From Flectonema sp. DT1601 (lineage: Eukaryota > Euglenozoa > Diplonemea > Diplonemida > Diplonemidae): a stretch of 64,000 nucleotides of DNA. The stretch spans positions 620,001-684,000 of the forward strand of contig OZ025845.1 of the NCBI GenBank assembly GCA_964019425.1, given 5' to 3'. Below the pieces are notes generated by a model. That model searched no databases. It worked only from the letters and a program-made list of their open reading frames with translations, and was not told the DNA's origin. Made by a program: the position numbers and the translations under genes. Shown here piece after piece: positions 43,736-53,296 of this stretch; the first letter of the stretch is position 1, and every line of letters begins with the position of its first letter.

Positions 43736-46700
43736 ATGGCCTCTTTGATTGCAGCAATTGTAATATTATCAACGTCCTCTTGTCCTGAACATGTGGTTGT
43801 TGGAAACCTTGTTTCACAACGAATTGGTTCGTTAGACGTCGGATGGCAAATATTATGTCCGAGAGACTCAGTCGTAACTGGTGTAGATGCTGTATTCGAT
43901 AGTGTAGTTGGTGATAGACAGTTTATAATTACCTGCAGCACTCTGAAGAGTTCTCTACTTCTGACAACATTTCGTACCGGGTCAATGTACAGCACTGCTA
44001 ACAGACCAGAATATGTAGATCCTCAAACAGGTCATGGTTGGACTCCATTTGGTTTAGAGACGCCATTTGTTACATCTGGACCACATAAGAGTCCTGCTCA
44101 TCTCGATTCTAATTGGGATAGAGTCTGTGATCCAGGTTATGTAATTAAAGGAATGCGTAGTTCTCGTATGGGATGGGTCAAGGCCAGGGCATGGGATTTC
44201 GTTTGTGTTTCCATCACTCCGCCTGTCTATCTCTGGGATGTGAAGTTGTCCCCTCAGACTGTTCTCAATCAGGACTTTTTATTTACGACGCAGTCTGATC
44301 ACTTTCTCATTGGGTTCCACACCAATCGTACCGGCATTCCTGCTCTGGAAGATAGAATATGGCAATTCAAATCATCTCTTTTATGTACTATTCCGTCGAC
44401 ATACGTTCCGACTGCTGAGCCGACAGCTATTCCTCCAACTGCCGTGCCCACCGCAATTCCAACAGCAGTTCCGACTGCTGTACCAACGGCCGTACCAACC
44501 GCTGTACCGACTGCTGTTCCTACTGCAGTGCCAACTGCCATTCCAACAGCAGTACCGACTGCGATCCCGACTGCTGTGCCAACAGCGATACCGACCGCCG
44601 TTCCAACTGCTGTCCCAACTGCGATACCAACCGCTGTTCCAACTAATATTCCAACTGCTGTACCGACTGCGATTCCTACTGCCATTCCAACTGCTGTACC
44701 AACGGCCGTACCAACCGCTGTACCGACTGCTGTTCCTACTGCAGTGCCAACTGCCATTCCAACAGCGATACCGACCGCCGTTCCAACTGCTGTCCCAACT
44801 GCGATACCAACCGCTGTTCCAACTAATATTCCAACTGCTGTACCGACTGCGATTCCTACTGCCATTCCAACTGCTGTACCAACGGCCGTACCAACCGCTG
44901 TACCGACTGCTGTTCCTACTGCAGTGCCAACTGCCATTCCAACAGCGATACCGACCGCCGTTCCAACTGCTGTCCCAACTGCGATCCCGACTGCAGTGCC
45001 AACGGCCGTACCAACAGCGATACCGACCGCCGTTCCAACTACCGTTCCAACTGCTGTGCCAACAACAATAGCAACAGCAATACCAACGGCTACACCAACG
45101 GCTACACCTACTGCGATCCCAACTGCAGTTCCAACGGTCGTACCAGCAGCACCGACTGCCCTTCCGACTGCCGTTCCAACTACCATTCCAACTACCATTC
45201 CAACCGCTGTTCCTACTGCGGTTCCAACGGCTGCACCAACAGCAATACCAACCGCTGTGCCAACAGCGATTCCGACCTCCCTTCCAACTGCCATTCCAAC
45301 TGCCATTCCAACCGCTGTTCCTACTGCGATCCCGACTGCTATTCCAACTGCAATACCCACTGTGATCTCAACTGCCGTTCCAACGGCCATTTCAACCTCC
45401 GAACCTACAGCGATTCCGACTGCCGTTCCAACTGCCGTTCCAACTGCGGTGATCCCGACTGCTGTGCCAACTGCCATTCCGACTGCCATTCCGACCGCCG
45501 TTCCAACGGCAGTCCCAACCGCTATACCTACTGCGATCCCAACTGCCGTTCTAACGGCCATTCCAACCTCCGAACCCACATCGATACCGACTGCTGTGCC
45601 AACAGCGATCCCAACCGCCGTGCCTACTGCAGTTTTGATTGCTGTACCAACATCCGTTCCAACTGCAGTGCCAACAGCTATACTCACTGCGATCCCGACC
45701 GCGGTTCCAACTGCTGTGCCGACCGCAGCGATATCAACAGTTCTCCCGACTACCTTGCAAACAGCTATCCCAACTCTGAGACCGACTACTATCCCAACAG
45801 CTGTACCTACCGATCTACCCACGACATCAATTCCGACATCTGTACCAACAGTTCCATCGACTGCTCCCTTACCGATAACAGTAACTGTTGTAGTGAATGA
45901 AAGCCAACCGGAAGTGCAAGCAGCTGCATTGCCGAAATGGGCTGAGGAAGTTGATCGGGTTGAGGGGACGACAGCGACAATGATTGGCGGAGCATCACTT
46001 GTAGCCGGGGCAGCTGCGATGCCTGCGATGGGACAAATGGTTTTGATAGGACTTCCTTGTTCTGTATCTGAGAGAGAGATGCTTCCTATTCTACTTCATC
46101 CGACACAAATATCAATAAATGGAAGCTTTCCTGCTGGAGCAATGATGGCAAACATGTTCATCTCAATCACCTTCGCTTCCATCTGTTACTTCATATCACT
46201 TTTGTTATCTAAAACGACATCAAAGAGAGCTTCTGATATAAAATTGCCATCAGTTCCGATCATTCTTTACCTTTGTCTATATCAAGGAAAGGTGTTGGGA
46301 GCGTTCCTCCTTCTACAGCAATCAAAGGAAAGACATCTGTTGCTTATTGTGTTGGCTGTATTGGTGTTGATTTTGGCATTGGTTGTTCCTATTTATGTGT
46401 TTAAAAATGTTTCAGAAAAATGTCCTTACAATGCGGCTCTTATTAAGGTTCCAGAGCGACTGACAAGTGGAAGGTGGAAGATTTTGCTTCTTGGAACCCA
46501 CGACTGGGTTAACACAAACCAGAACCGGTACCTTCAGCAGTATCAATATGTTATAACAAGTTTCGGTGATAAGTCTCCGGCATTTTTATTAACAAACTTC
46601 TTAGTATCATTTTCCCTTGCCGGGTTAAGTTCGATTCCGACTAACACCCTAATGCAATGCGGACATATCCGAATGTTGTGTGGAACGGTAATGATCGCAC

Positions 46701-47437
46701 TTACATTCATAATAATAAGAATAAAACCTTATGCGAGGATTAGAGATAATTATTTGATGCCTTTCACTTACGGTGGGATGGTGTTGTCGTTGTATTTGTT
46801 GGCTGCGGCTTATTATTTGAAAATGAGTGTTTTTGACACCATCGGGACGGTGTTGAATGTCATCATTTGGTTAGTTCTTATCGTCAAAGTCGTATTCGAT
46901 TGTATTGCCGGGTTGTTAATAATAGCGACTAACAGGAGGAGAAAACTTCAAGAAGAGTACGACTCTCGAATAGCTGCTGAACAGAAAACTGAAAGAAGGA
47001 TCTGCTCACCTCTTATGAAAACATCTGTCGCGGAGATTATTGTTTCAGATGCAGATATTCAGTCTGATGGCTGTCGAAGACTATCAACAGCAACAAGACG
47101 TTCATCTATTCTCAGTGTTGGAAGCAGATTATCGTCTGAATTATCAACTATTCAGTATCTCCCTCTTGACAGAGAGAGTTCCGGTAAGTTATCTCATGCT
47201 GGAGTTGATTCGCTCCCACCGTTGGGAGATATGACTTTTGGTAATTTCGAAACACCGATGGAAACTCCGTTGAAAGCTCCGAGTGATACTTTCCCACATC
47301 GGAATCCAAGCCGCTACTCGATTATCTCAGATGGGTTTAGGGGATCCACACGAAGTTCTATTTCGTCGATATCCTCCGCACCACGTCGTGGAGGGAGATA
47401 TCGATCTGTAAACAGAAGTCCATTGATATTTTGTTGA
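43736..47437 (+). CDS. Dermatopontin-like, Pro/Thr-stalked multi-pass membrane protein
   Basis: Single exon, 1,233 residues from ATG 43736, chosen because it begins a signal peptide (MASLIAAIVILSTSS). Residues about 20-215 contain three repeats resembling dermatopontin units (a G..S....DR.W.F.C pattern): SVVTGVDAVF..DRQFIITC, YVIKGMRSSR..ARAWDFVC and HFLIGFHTNR..DRIWQFKSSLLC. Then comes a stalk of nearly 500 residues, PTAV/PTAI in four-residue units (about 44390-45870). After it lie six or more membrane helices (for example ANMFISITFASICYFISLLL, LLIVLAVLVLILALVVPIYV, MVLSLYLLAAAYYL), and then a cytosolic Ser/Arg-rich tail of 150 residues. It looks like a surface protein, perhaps an adhesion or sensing receptor; ligand unknown. 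The dermatopontin match is by pattern only. Confidence 0.72.
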   Translation: MASLIAAIVILSTSSCPEHVVVGNLVSQRIGSLDVGWQILCPRDSVVTGVDAVFDSVVGDRQFIITCSTLKSSLLLTTFRTGSMYSTANRPEYVDPQTGHGWTPFGLETPFVTSGPHKSPAHLDSNWDRVCDPGYVIKGMRSSRMGWVKARAWDFVCVSITPPVYLWDVKLSPQTVLNQDFLFTTQSDHFLIGFHTNRTGIPALEDRIWQFKSSLLCTIPSTYVPTAEPTAIPPTAVPTAIPTAVPTAVPTAVPTAVPTAVPTAVPTAIPTAVPTAIPTAVPTAIPTAVPTAVPTAIPTAVPTNIPTAVPTAIPTAIPTAVPTAVPTAVPTAVPTAVPTAIPTAIPTAVPTAVPTAIPTAVPTNIPTAVPTAIPTAIPTAVPTAVPTAVPTAVPTAVPTAIPTAIPTAVPTAVPTAIPTAVPTAVPTAIPTAVPTTVPTAVPTTIATAIPTATPTATPTAIPTAVPTVVPAAPTALPTAVPTTIPTTIPTAVPTAVPTAAPTAIPTAVPTAIPTSLPTAIPTAIPTAVPTAIPTAIPTAIPTVISTAVPTAISTSEPTAIPTAVPTAVPTAVIPTAVPTAIPTAIPTAVPTAVPTAIPTAIPTAVLTAIPTSEPTSIPTAVPTAIPTAVPTAVLIAVPTSVPTAVPTAILTAIPTAVPTAVPTAAISTVLPTTLQTAIPTLRPTTIPTAVPTDLPTTSIPTSVPTVPSTAPLPITVTVVVNESQPEVQAAALPKWAEEVDRVEGTTATMIGGASLVAGAAAMPAMGQMVLIGLPCSVSEREMLPILLHPTQISINGSFPAGAMMANMFISITFASICYFISLLLSKTTSKRASDIKLPSVPIILYLCLYQGKVLGAFLLLQQSKERHLLLIVLAVLVLILALVVPIYVFKNVSEKCPYNAALIKVPERLTSGRWKILLLGTHDWVNTNQNRYLQQYQYVITSFGDKSPAFLLTNFLVSFSLAGLSSIPTNTLMQCGHIRMLCGTVMIALTFIIIRIKPYARIRDNYLMPFTYGGMVLSLYLLAAAYYLKMSVFDTIGTVLNVIIWLVLIVKVVFDCIAGLLIIATNRRRKLQEEYDSRIAAEQKTERRICSPLMKTSVAEIIVSDADIQSDGCRRLSTATRRSSILSVGSRLSSELSTIQYLPLDRESSGKLSHAGVDSLPPLGDMTFGNFETPMETPLKAPSDTFPHRNPSRYSIISDGFRGSTRSSISSISSAPRRGGRYRSVNRSPLIFC
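44390..45870 (+). repeat. 12-bp coding repeat array (PTAV/PTAI) with exact 180-bp tandem duplication
   Basis: About 120 units of 12 bp encode PTAV, PTAI and variants. Within it, 44581-44760 and 44761-44940 are identical over 180 bp, with the third copy diverging near 44986. Codon third positions otherwise vary between units, so most of the array is old while this block is recent. Confidence 0.95.
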
Positions 47438-49262
47438 AAAGAAATTAGCTCTCTCTCTCTCTTTCTCTCCCTCTCAAGTTTGTTTGCCAAGTTTTCAGTT
47501 CCCTCTCTTTTTCTATCAGTCGGTATCAATGTAAGCTACACAAATTACACTGTTAGTTCGTATTTCTTTTTTGTGTTATTTAAATATGTGAGGTACTCTT
47601 CTCATTTTGAGGTAGCTCATTAAGAACAGAACTCAGCTAATGTGTCTTCTCTGTTACGGTACTCCTTTTGATGATGTTGTTCTTTTTACACAAAAAAATG
47701 TATATTATCATATTTCTGTCGTTTTTATTCGTTTTTTTTAAAACTTTTTTTTTTTTTTTTTGATTCGTGTTTGCCTAACCCTGGAGATTGAGGACGTTTG
47801 ATACGATCCGTATGTATTTTAGATGACTTCTTATCTGCGTTGTCAGCTCGTCAACACTGTCTGTCTACGTCTCGACGGTTGCTGATAACTGTTACTGGCT
47901 TCCTAGGCTTCGTGAGTAAAATATACTCAAAAATGGTTTAACATCTCCTCCTGTTGTTGTTATTATTTTTTTTTAGTCAAACTCACTGACTTCACAGTTT
48001 TGAAAAAAAAAAAAAAAAAAAAAAAAAAAACCATAATATTATTGGCGTTTGAACTTTTTTAAAAAATGATGTTTTCTCTATAGTCTGTGAGGTCGTGTGT
48101 AGGACCTCACAGTGTAATGTACTATCTTTTGCATTTATTTTTTTTTGACAACAATTCTGAAAATGAAAAAGCTGAGTCTTTCTCTGTCGTTCATCTCTTT
48201 TTGAGTTATTTTTAAAATTTTTAGTAAACTGAGTCTTCTACAGTTGTCAAAATATAAAAAAATATCACTCACCCCCACCGCTGACTTAACTTCTACACTA
48301 TAACTGAAGAATAGAGTTGTATAAGAATTACTCTCTGAAACCTAAAATAGTTACTTTAAAAGGCTAAAGTTAAGCAATCACTGTAGCTCACCTGTATCGT
48401 TTAAACAGATTGTTAAATTATCGTTTTTTTTTATGATACAATGCCGTATGACAGGATTTTTCATTCCGTCGTTTACTTCTTCAGTTTTTTTTTAAAATTT
48501 TATTATCTCTTTTTGAGTTATTTTTAAAGTTTTTTTAGTAAACTGAGTCTTCTACAGCTACCCCACTACTGACTTACTTCTACACTATAACTGATGATGA
48601 GGGACTGTTTTTTTTATTAGTCCTGCAAACTGGAATGACTCAGTCTCAACATTTGACTGACTGACTTCTACACCACAACTGATGAGAGGTATATATGAAT
48701 TACTCTCGAAACCTAAATAGTTACTTTATTATGCTAAATTGTGCATCACCCTTAGTCACTGTATCTAAAACTAATGTTACTTTATCTTTATGTTTTTATG
48801 ATACAAGACAGTTGTAATTTTTATAAATCGAACATACAGCCCTCCCACTGACTTAATTCTACACCATAACTGATGATGAGAGAATAGAGGTGGAGAGGTG
48901 TGTATGAATTACTCTCAAAAACCTGAATAGTTACTCACTTTTTGTTCAGCTGTATCGCTAACAGATGTTAAATTATCGTTTTTTATGATACAATACCGTA
49001 CGACAGGATTTTTCATTCTGTCGAACTTCTCAGTTTGACTTAACAAGTTTTTTTTCTTTTTTTTTTTGCTTTTCTCTAGCAACTCCCTTTCTTGTCGTTC
49101 TTAATGAAGTGTCACTGAAGGAAGGTTATTTACCCCCCTTTTTTATTTATTATTGCTTTTAACCCGCAAATTACATTTACCCTTTTTTTTGTGGTGTTGT
49201 TATCGTTACTGTTGTTGTTCAATTTTTTTTAAATTTTTTTATTTTTCACAGATCTGATTGAG
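47438..49262. other. Long intergenic region packed with decayed repeats
   Basis: 1.8 kb. It includes CT repeats (47448-47476), an A run of about 28 (48003-48030), a fragment of the 57-kb array sequence (47840-47925) and a cluster of four degenerate units of the dispersed family (48190-49025). A T-rich tract ends in TTTTTCACAG at 49242-49251, 12 bases before the next ATG. No gene is seen. Confidence 0.6.
48190..49025. repeat. Cluster of four degenerate dispersed-repeat units
   Basis: The leader block CTGACTTA.TTCTACACYATAACTGA starts near 48283, 48578, 48660 and 48849. The blocks ATTACTCTC..AACCT.AATAGTTAC, TTAAATTATCG and TTATGATACAAT follow in order where preserved. The first and last units also share GACAGGATTTTTCATTC (48450 and 49001). 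TTTTTGAGTTATTTTTAAA is duplicated at 48201 and 48511. Non-coding. Confidence 0.75.
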
Positions 49263-50735
49263 ATGTCCGTCTGCTCTTCTGAAATACCACCCGAAGGACT
49301 TCCGGCCTTCGGTGGAGAAAACTCTGCCGGAAGTTACTTTGAAAAGAAGAATTCAAAAGGATTTCGAGGAGCCATGCGAGACATGCTATTTGATGATATG
49401 TTAGTGGCGGCTTCAAAGGGAGGAGATCAACCTGATTTAGGAAAGTTGGATGACTGCAGAAGGAGGCTACATGTAGAGCAGATTCAACACCGTGAAGACC
49501 AACGACGGATTCGTGAAAAAGTATGGCAAGCTGGAATGCAAGCCCACGCAGAACGAGAACGAGAGAGAACTGTTCACAAAGACAAACAACTAAACAGAGA
49601 TCGTGAATGGGATATCCTCATTGAAAGAGAAAGGGCCAGACAGGAAGACTCAGTTCAGGAATTCAGCGACTCCGTAACAGAACTCAAAAGAGAATGGAGA
49701 GAAGAACTCGACAGAGAACGAGAATGTGAACGTCAACGTGAAGCAGAGTGGCAATCAATGATTAACAGTGAGAGAGTTAGACTTCGTCAGAAACTTGAGG
49801 ACTTCGATCACTGCTGCAATCGAGAACGACAGAAATGGAGAATAACCGACACTGAAAGAACAGCAGAACGCGATGACTATTTAAGAAAGTGGGAAGAAGA
49901 CAGAACACGCGAACGCGAACGAGAAGCTGCATTCTTCTCTCAACTCCGACAACAACGAGAGTCACGAGAACTTCAATGGAGAGAAGAGTTGAGTAAGTTA
50001 CGAGAAGACTTCATGAGGAACCCTCACCAGACTCCAGAACAAATAGAAACAGAACCACCCCAGCAGAGTATTACTCCCTCGTTGATGTCAGAATACGTTG
50101 ATTGGGTTATGAAAGTCGCATCGCTTGCGGGGAAAATATCTTCCGACATGGAAGGTACTTACTGGGGACTTCTACTTCATGAGGATACTGTTGGACATGT
50201 AAATTACGAAGTTCCGATTGAGGAATATTTTCACATCATTTCTGCGGGAGGTGAGGTACACCAAATTCAAGTTCAACCAGCTCCTCAAATGACATCAGAG
50301 CAGCTGAGTCAGCAGGCAACTGAAAAGGGACTCACTGATGAGAATATCACTCAGTCAATAATGAGTGCGAAAAAGACGTGGGCGTCTCTCGGTAAGATCA
50401 AAACAGAAACTCTTCTCTCGGAAAGAATTATTGAAATTAGAGAAGTGAGAGATCAACTTCCTGAGACTAGTTGGGTTTCTACTCTGCCGAACTCATCGCA
50501 GAGTGCTCTTGAGTTGTTGTTTGAGACAGCTGCTGTTGGAGCTGAGACGATATCTCCTTGTTCTTCAATGTTTTCTAACTTGTTAGCGATGTTGGAATTA
50601 CATTCTGTTTCAACTCTCGATCGTCAAGCAGCAGAACAAATCTGGACAACGATGTCTTTCAATGACTTTATGAAGTGGTGTGACACTAGACCAGTCGCTG
50701 ACAAGGCTGCTATTGCTGATGCTTTGAACTCCTGA
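49263..50735 (+). CDS. Coiled-coil protein rich in Arg/Glu, unrecognised
   Basis: A single exon of 490 residues ending in TGA. Residues 1-65 are a mixed N-terminus (PPEGLPAFGGENSAGSYF). Residues about 68-250 are an almost continuous Arg/Glu-rich helix (AERERERTVHKDKQLNRDRE, REWREELDRERECERQREAE) with regular Trp every 25-30 residues, suggesting a charged coiled coil. Residues about 275-490 are an ordered, non-repetitive domain (SEYVDWVMKVASLAGKISSD, YWGLLLHEDTVG) that I cannot place. Such architecture is common in cytoskeletal and flagellar proteins, but no signature decides it. The start follows a T-rich tract ending in CACAG by 11 bases. Confidence 0.65.
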   Translation: MSVCSSEIPPEGLPAFGGENSAGSYFEKKNSKGFRGAMRDMLFDDMLVAASKGGDQPDLGKLDDCRRRLHVEQIQHREDQRRIREKVWQAGMQAHAERERERTVHKDKQLNRDREWDILIERERARQEDSVQEFSDSVTELKREWREELDRERECERQREAEWQSMINSERVRLRQKLEDFDHCCNRERQKWRITDTERTAERDDYLRKWEEDRTREREREAAFFSQLRQQRESRELQWREELSKLREDFMRNPHQTPEQIETEPPQQSITPSLMSEYVDWVMKVASLAGKISSDMEGTYWGLLLHEDTVGHVNYEVPIEEYFHIISAGGEVHQIQVQPAPQMTSEQLSQQATEKGLTDENITQSIMSAKKTWASLGKIKTETLLSERIIEIREVRDQLPETSWVSTLPNSSQSALELLFETAAVGAETISPCSSMFSNLLAMLELHSVSTLDRQAAEQIWTTMSFNDFMKWCDTRPVADKAAIADALNS

Positions 50736-51472
50736 GATAGTTTTTCTTTTGTTGGGTTACCTCAAATCCGAATGTGTAAAAACTTTTGTCGGGTTTTCTT
50801 TTGTTCGGTTCCCTCCTCTCTTGTCATTTACACAATATTTGTTATTATTATTATTTCACACACACCACCCCCTTTCCTTTTTATATATTTTCTTAAATTA
50901 TCGTTATGTTTGTTTATGATACACTACATTTGTATTTTACGTATAAAATCAAACAGTGAACCCCCTCCGTTCTATTATATATTTTCGTTCCCTTTTGTTG
51001 GGTGTGTAAAGTGAATGAAATTATGTTCTGTGAGTTAACTTCTATTTTTCGTCTTTTCAGTCTTTACTCAAAAAAAAAACCAATGCAAGTTTCCGTAACC
51101 TTTACTCATTCTCAATAACATCCTGTGAGCTCTTATTTCGTATCGCAAGTAAACTCGTGGGTACCTCAAGTAATTCCTGTTTCCCCCTCCCTTTCGGCAT
51201 TCACTAAAAAAAAAAAAACAATGCAGGTTTCTTTGACATATCTGGATCTGACTACTCGCAGTCTCTTGTGAGCGACGGGACATCGATCCGGAGGAGGTGG
51301 AGCTGTCGACAAATTCAGTGACGTCATCAGCGTGTGATTTCCTTTTACAGCATTTCTTCTTCAGGTGCTAAACAATCAACAAACAGATGGGTTTTTTCAG
51401 ACCTCGTCGAGCAGAATGACTCGTGAAGTTTTTAATTATTATTATTTTTCTTTTCTCAGAGAGGGTCGATAA
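50736..51472. other. Intergenic with dispersed repeat and possible short exon
   Basis: Contains a dispersed-repeat copy (50890-50965) and two similar 25-base stretches ending in CAATGCAAGTTTC / CAATGCAGGTTTC (51080 and 51220). A GC-balanced stretch at 51257-51420 has a coding look in one frame but no clear gene model. TTTTCTTTTCTCAG (51446-51459) precedes the next ATG by 13 bases. Confidence 0.5.
50890..50965. repeat. Dispersed repeat copy
   Basis: TTAAATTATCGTTATGTTTG, TTTATGATACACTACATTTG and TATTTTACGTATAAAATCAA match the intronic copy at 36.54-36.60 kb block for block. Confidence 0.75.
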
Positions 51473-53296
51473 ATGGCAATTATTCCTCCGCCTCCAGCAC
51501 CAGGCGGACAGAATTTCTCAGGGTATCCACCTCCGCAAGGGGGGGGTGGAGCTGTTGGAGGGTATCCACCGGGTAGTGGTTATCCACATCAGCAAGATGC
51601 TGGTGGATATCAACCAAGCGGCTATCCACATCAACAGGGTGGTGGTATACAACCTCCACCACCGTCAGGTCCTGGATATGGACAGCCTAGCTCTGATGGA
51701 TACGGTGATTTTCCTGCACCTGTTCCAGTGCAACCAACGGCACAGTTTAGCGGAATAGCCAGAAGCAGACATTCTGGTAAAATATTTGTATTGCAAAACA
51801 TAAAAAAGATAAGCAGCGGACAAGGAAAAGAAGAACCTCGCGTGATTATGTTAACTTCTCTATTCTTACTTCAATTAGACAAACAAGACAGCCCGAGTAT
51901 TAAAAGAGCTGTTCTGCTTACCGAAATATCACACTTTGAATATGATAGAAATAAACACAAAGTACTCATGAAGGTAAAGAGTGGTTGTCCAGAGAGAGAT
52001 TGGCTGTTTCGACTTCAGACGGGAGGTCTTCCAAAGGAAGCAGATATGAACTTAGAAACAATTGTTCAGATCATAAATTCATGTCGAGCTCCCCTCGTGG
52101 ACGAGAATGCGATCCCCGTCAACATAATTAATCACATCAAGAGTCAACCGAACATCGCCAAACCTCCGAACTATCAAAGTGCTAAGAAAAGAATGAAAGA
52201 TTTCAGAGACCATCCGGAAAAACTACCGAGACCGAGACAGAGAAGAAGACAACCTCCACCTCAACAGTCGCAATTCCCACCTGGATTTGAACCGCTCAAT
52301 GGTCCCATTAGAGGGTTTATGGTTGAGAGGGCTGATGCAGATGAAGACTTGGGATTCACATACAACATTGCTGAGGGATTCGGTGTGAGGATTGATACTA
52401 TAAAAGAAGGAGGAGCGTTTCATAGAGCTGGCATACCTCCAGGACACCTTCACTCGATGGACGGATTTCCGATTAACGGAGCTGAAGACATGGGTCGGGT
52501 AATCCGTGAGAGGATTCTTCAATTCCCTGTGGAACTAACTCCAGACCCAAGTAAGCGTCCTTTACCACCATGGAAACCTCCAGCTAAGGAATCTATTTAT
52601 GATCAACGTAGTCAGTCAGAAGGTCTCACTGATGATTTATCCAGTGAGCCAGCTGATGGTGAAGAACTTCTCGTAAACAAACTAGTCAAGATGTGTGATT
52701 TAAAAAGGAGAGGAGTCATTGAGGAAGACACGTATGAGAAAGCGAAGAATCATATTTGCAGGAAACTCCTTTCAGAGGAAGATCAAATGCAAGGAAACCA
52801 AAACACTCTTGAGAAGAAGAAACCACCAGCTCCATACGCAGTCGTTAACATCGGAAGGTACATCTATTTAAGAACAAATGCTGAAAGGGGAGCACCTTGG
52901 GTAGGTTCTGGTGGTGTCCATGGAACTCTCATGGCGATGCATATTTTGGGAGAATGGACATTCGTTAAAACACATGATAGCAGGCAGGGGTATATAAGAA
53001 CTCAGTATTTGAGTTTCTGTCAAACACCACCGGAAGTCAGCCGAAAGAATAGAAAAAAGCACTGGGAACAACATCTTTCTGACATGTTGTCTCAAGCAGA
53101 ATCTTCAGTCTATGGAGAAGAGAAGATGTATGATAGGTACTCGCAGCAGCCGAGAGGTTTGGCAGCTCCTTCCAATGCGTCAAGTTGGGGCCCCAGTGCG
53201 AGTCACACAGCGTCTAACTGGTACGATCCAGAGTTGTTGTATGCGGCAAACTCGAATGATGTCATGTTTGATGAGAACACCTGGATGACTGTGTGA
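51473..53296 (+). CDS. Multidomain scaffold: Gly/Tyr/Pro-rich leader, PH-like, PDZ-like, SH3-like
   Basis: Single exon, 607 residues. Residues 1-92 are Gly/Pro/Tyr/Gln-rich with repeated GYPP and GYPHQQ, as in annexin or ALG-2-binding tails. Residues about 95-205 look like a PH-type barrel with its closing helix (IFVLQNIKKISSGQG, HKVLMKVKSG, WLFRLQTGG). Residues 278-356 fit a PDZ domain (DLGFTYNIAEGFGVRIDTIK, GGAFHRAGIPPGHLHSMDG). Residues 398-434 resemble a SHOCT-type short helical pair (LVNKLVKMCDLKRRGVIEED). Residues 463-515 resemble an SH3 barrel (LGEWTFVKTHDSRQGYIRTQ). The fold calls are by pattern and uneven; the PDZ is the most secure. The combination suggests an adaptor at a membrane. 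An acceptor-like AG lies at 51458-51459. Confidence 0.68.
   Translation: MAIIPPPPAPGGQNFSGYPPPQGGGGAVGGYPPGSGYPHQQDAGGYQPSGYPHQQGGGIQPPPPSGPGYGQPSSDGYGDFPAPVPVQPTAQFSGIARSRHSGKIFVLQNIKKISSGQGKEEPRVIMLTSLFLLQLDKQDSPSIKRAVLLTEISHFEYDRNKHKVLMKVKSGCPERDWLFRLQTGGLPKEADMNLETIVQIINSCRAPLVDENAIPVNIINHIKSQPNIAKPPNYQSAKKRMKDFRDHPEKLPRPRQRRRQPPPQQSQFPPGFEPLNGPIRGFMVERADADEDLGFTYNIAEGFGVRIDTIKEGGAFHRAGIPPGHLHSMDGFPINGAEDMGRVIRERILQFPVELTPDPSKRPLPPWKPPAKESIYDQRSQSEGLTDDLSSEPADGEELLVNKLVKMCDLKRRGVIEEDTYEKAKNHICRKLLSEEDQMQGNQNTLEKKKPPAPYAVVNIGRYIYLRTNAERGAPWVGSGGVHGTLMAMHILGEWTFVKTHDSRQGYIRTQYLSFCQTPPEVSRKNRKKHWEQHLSDMLSQAESSVYGEEKMYDRYSQQPRGLAAPSNASSWGPSASHTASNWYDPELLYAANSNDVMFDENTWMTV

Noticed and set aside
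44299-45822. 507-residue minus-strand frame rich in AVGTAVGI
   Set aside because: It is the antisense shadow of the PTAV/PTAI repeat; the + frame has a signal peptide, Cys-containing ectodomain and membrane helices.
49777-49965. Small minus-strand frame within the coiled-coil gene
   Set aside because: Antisense shadow of an Arg/Glu-rich helix.
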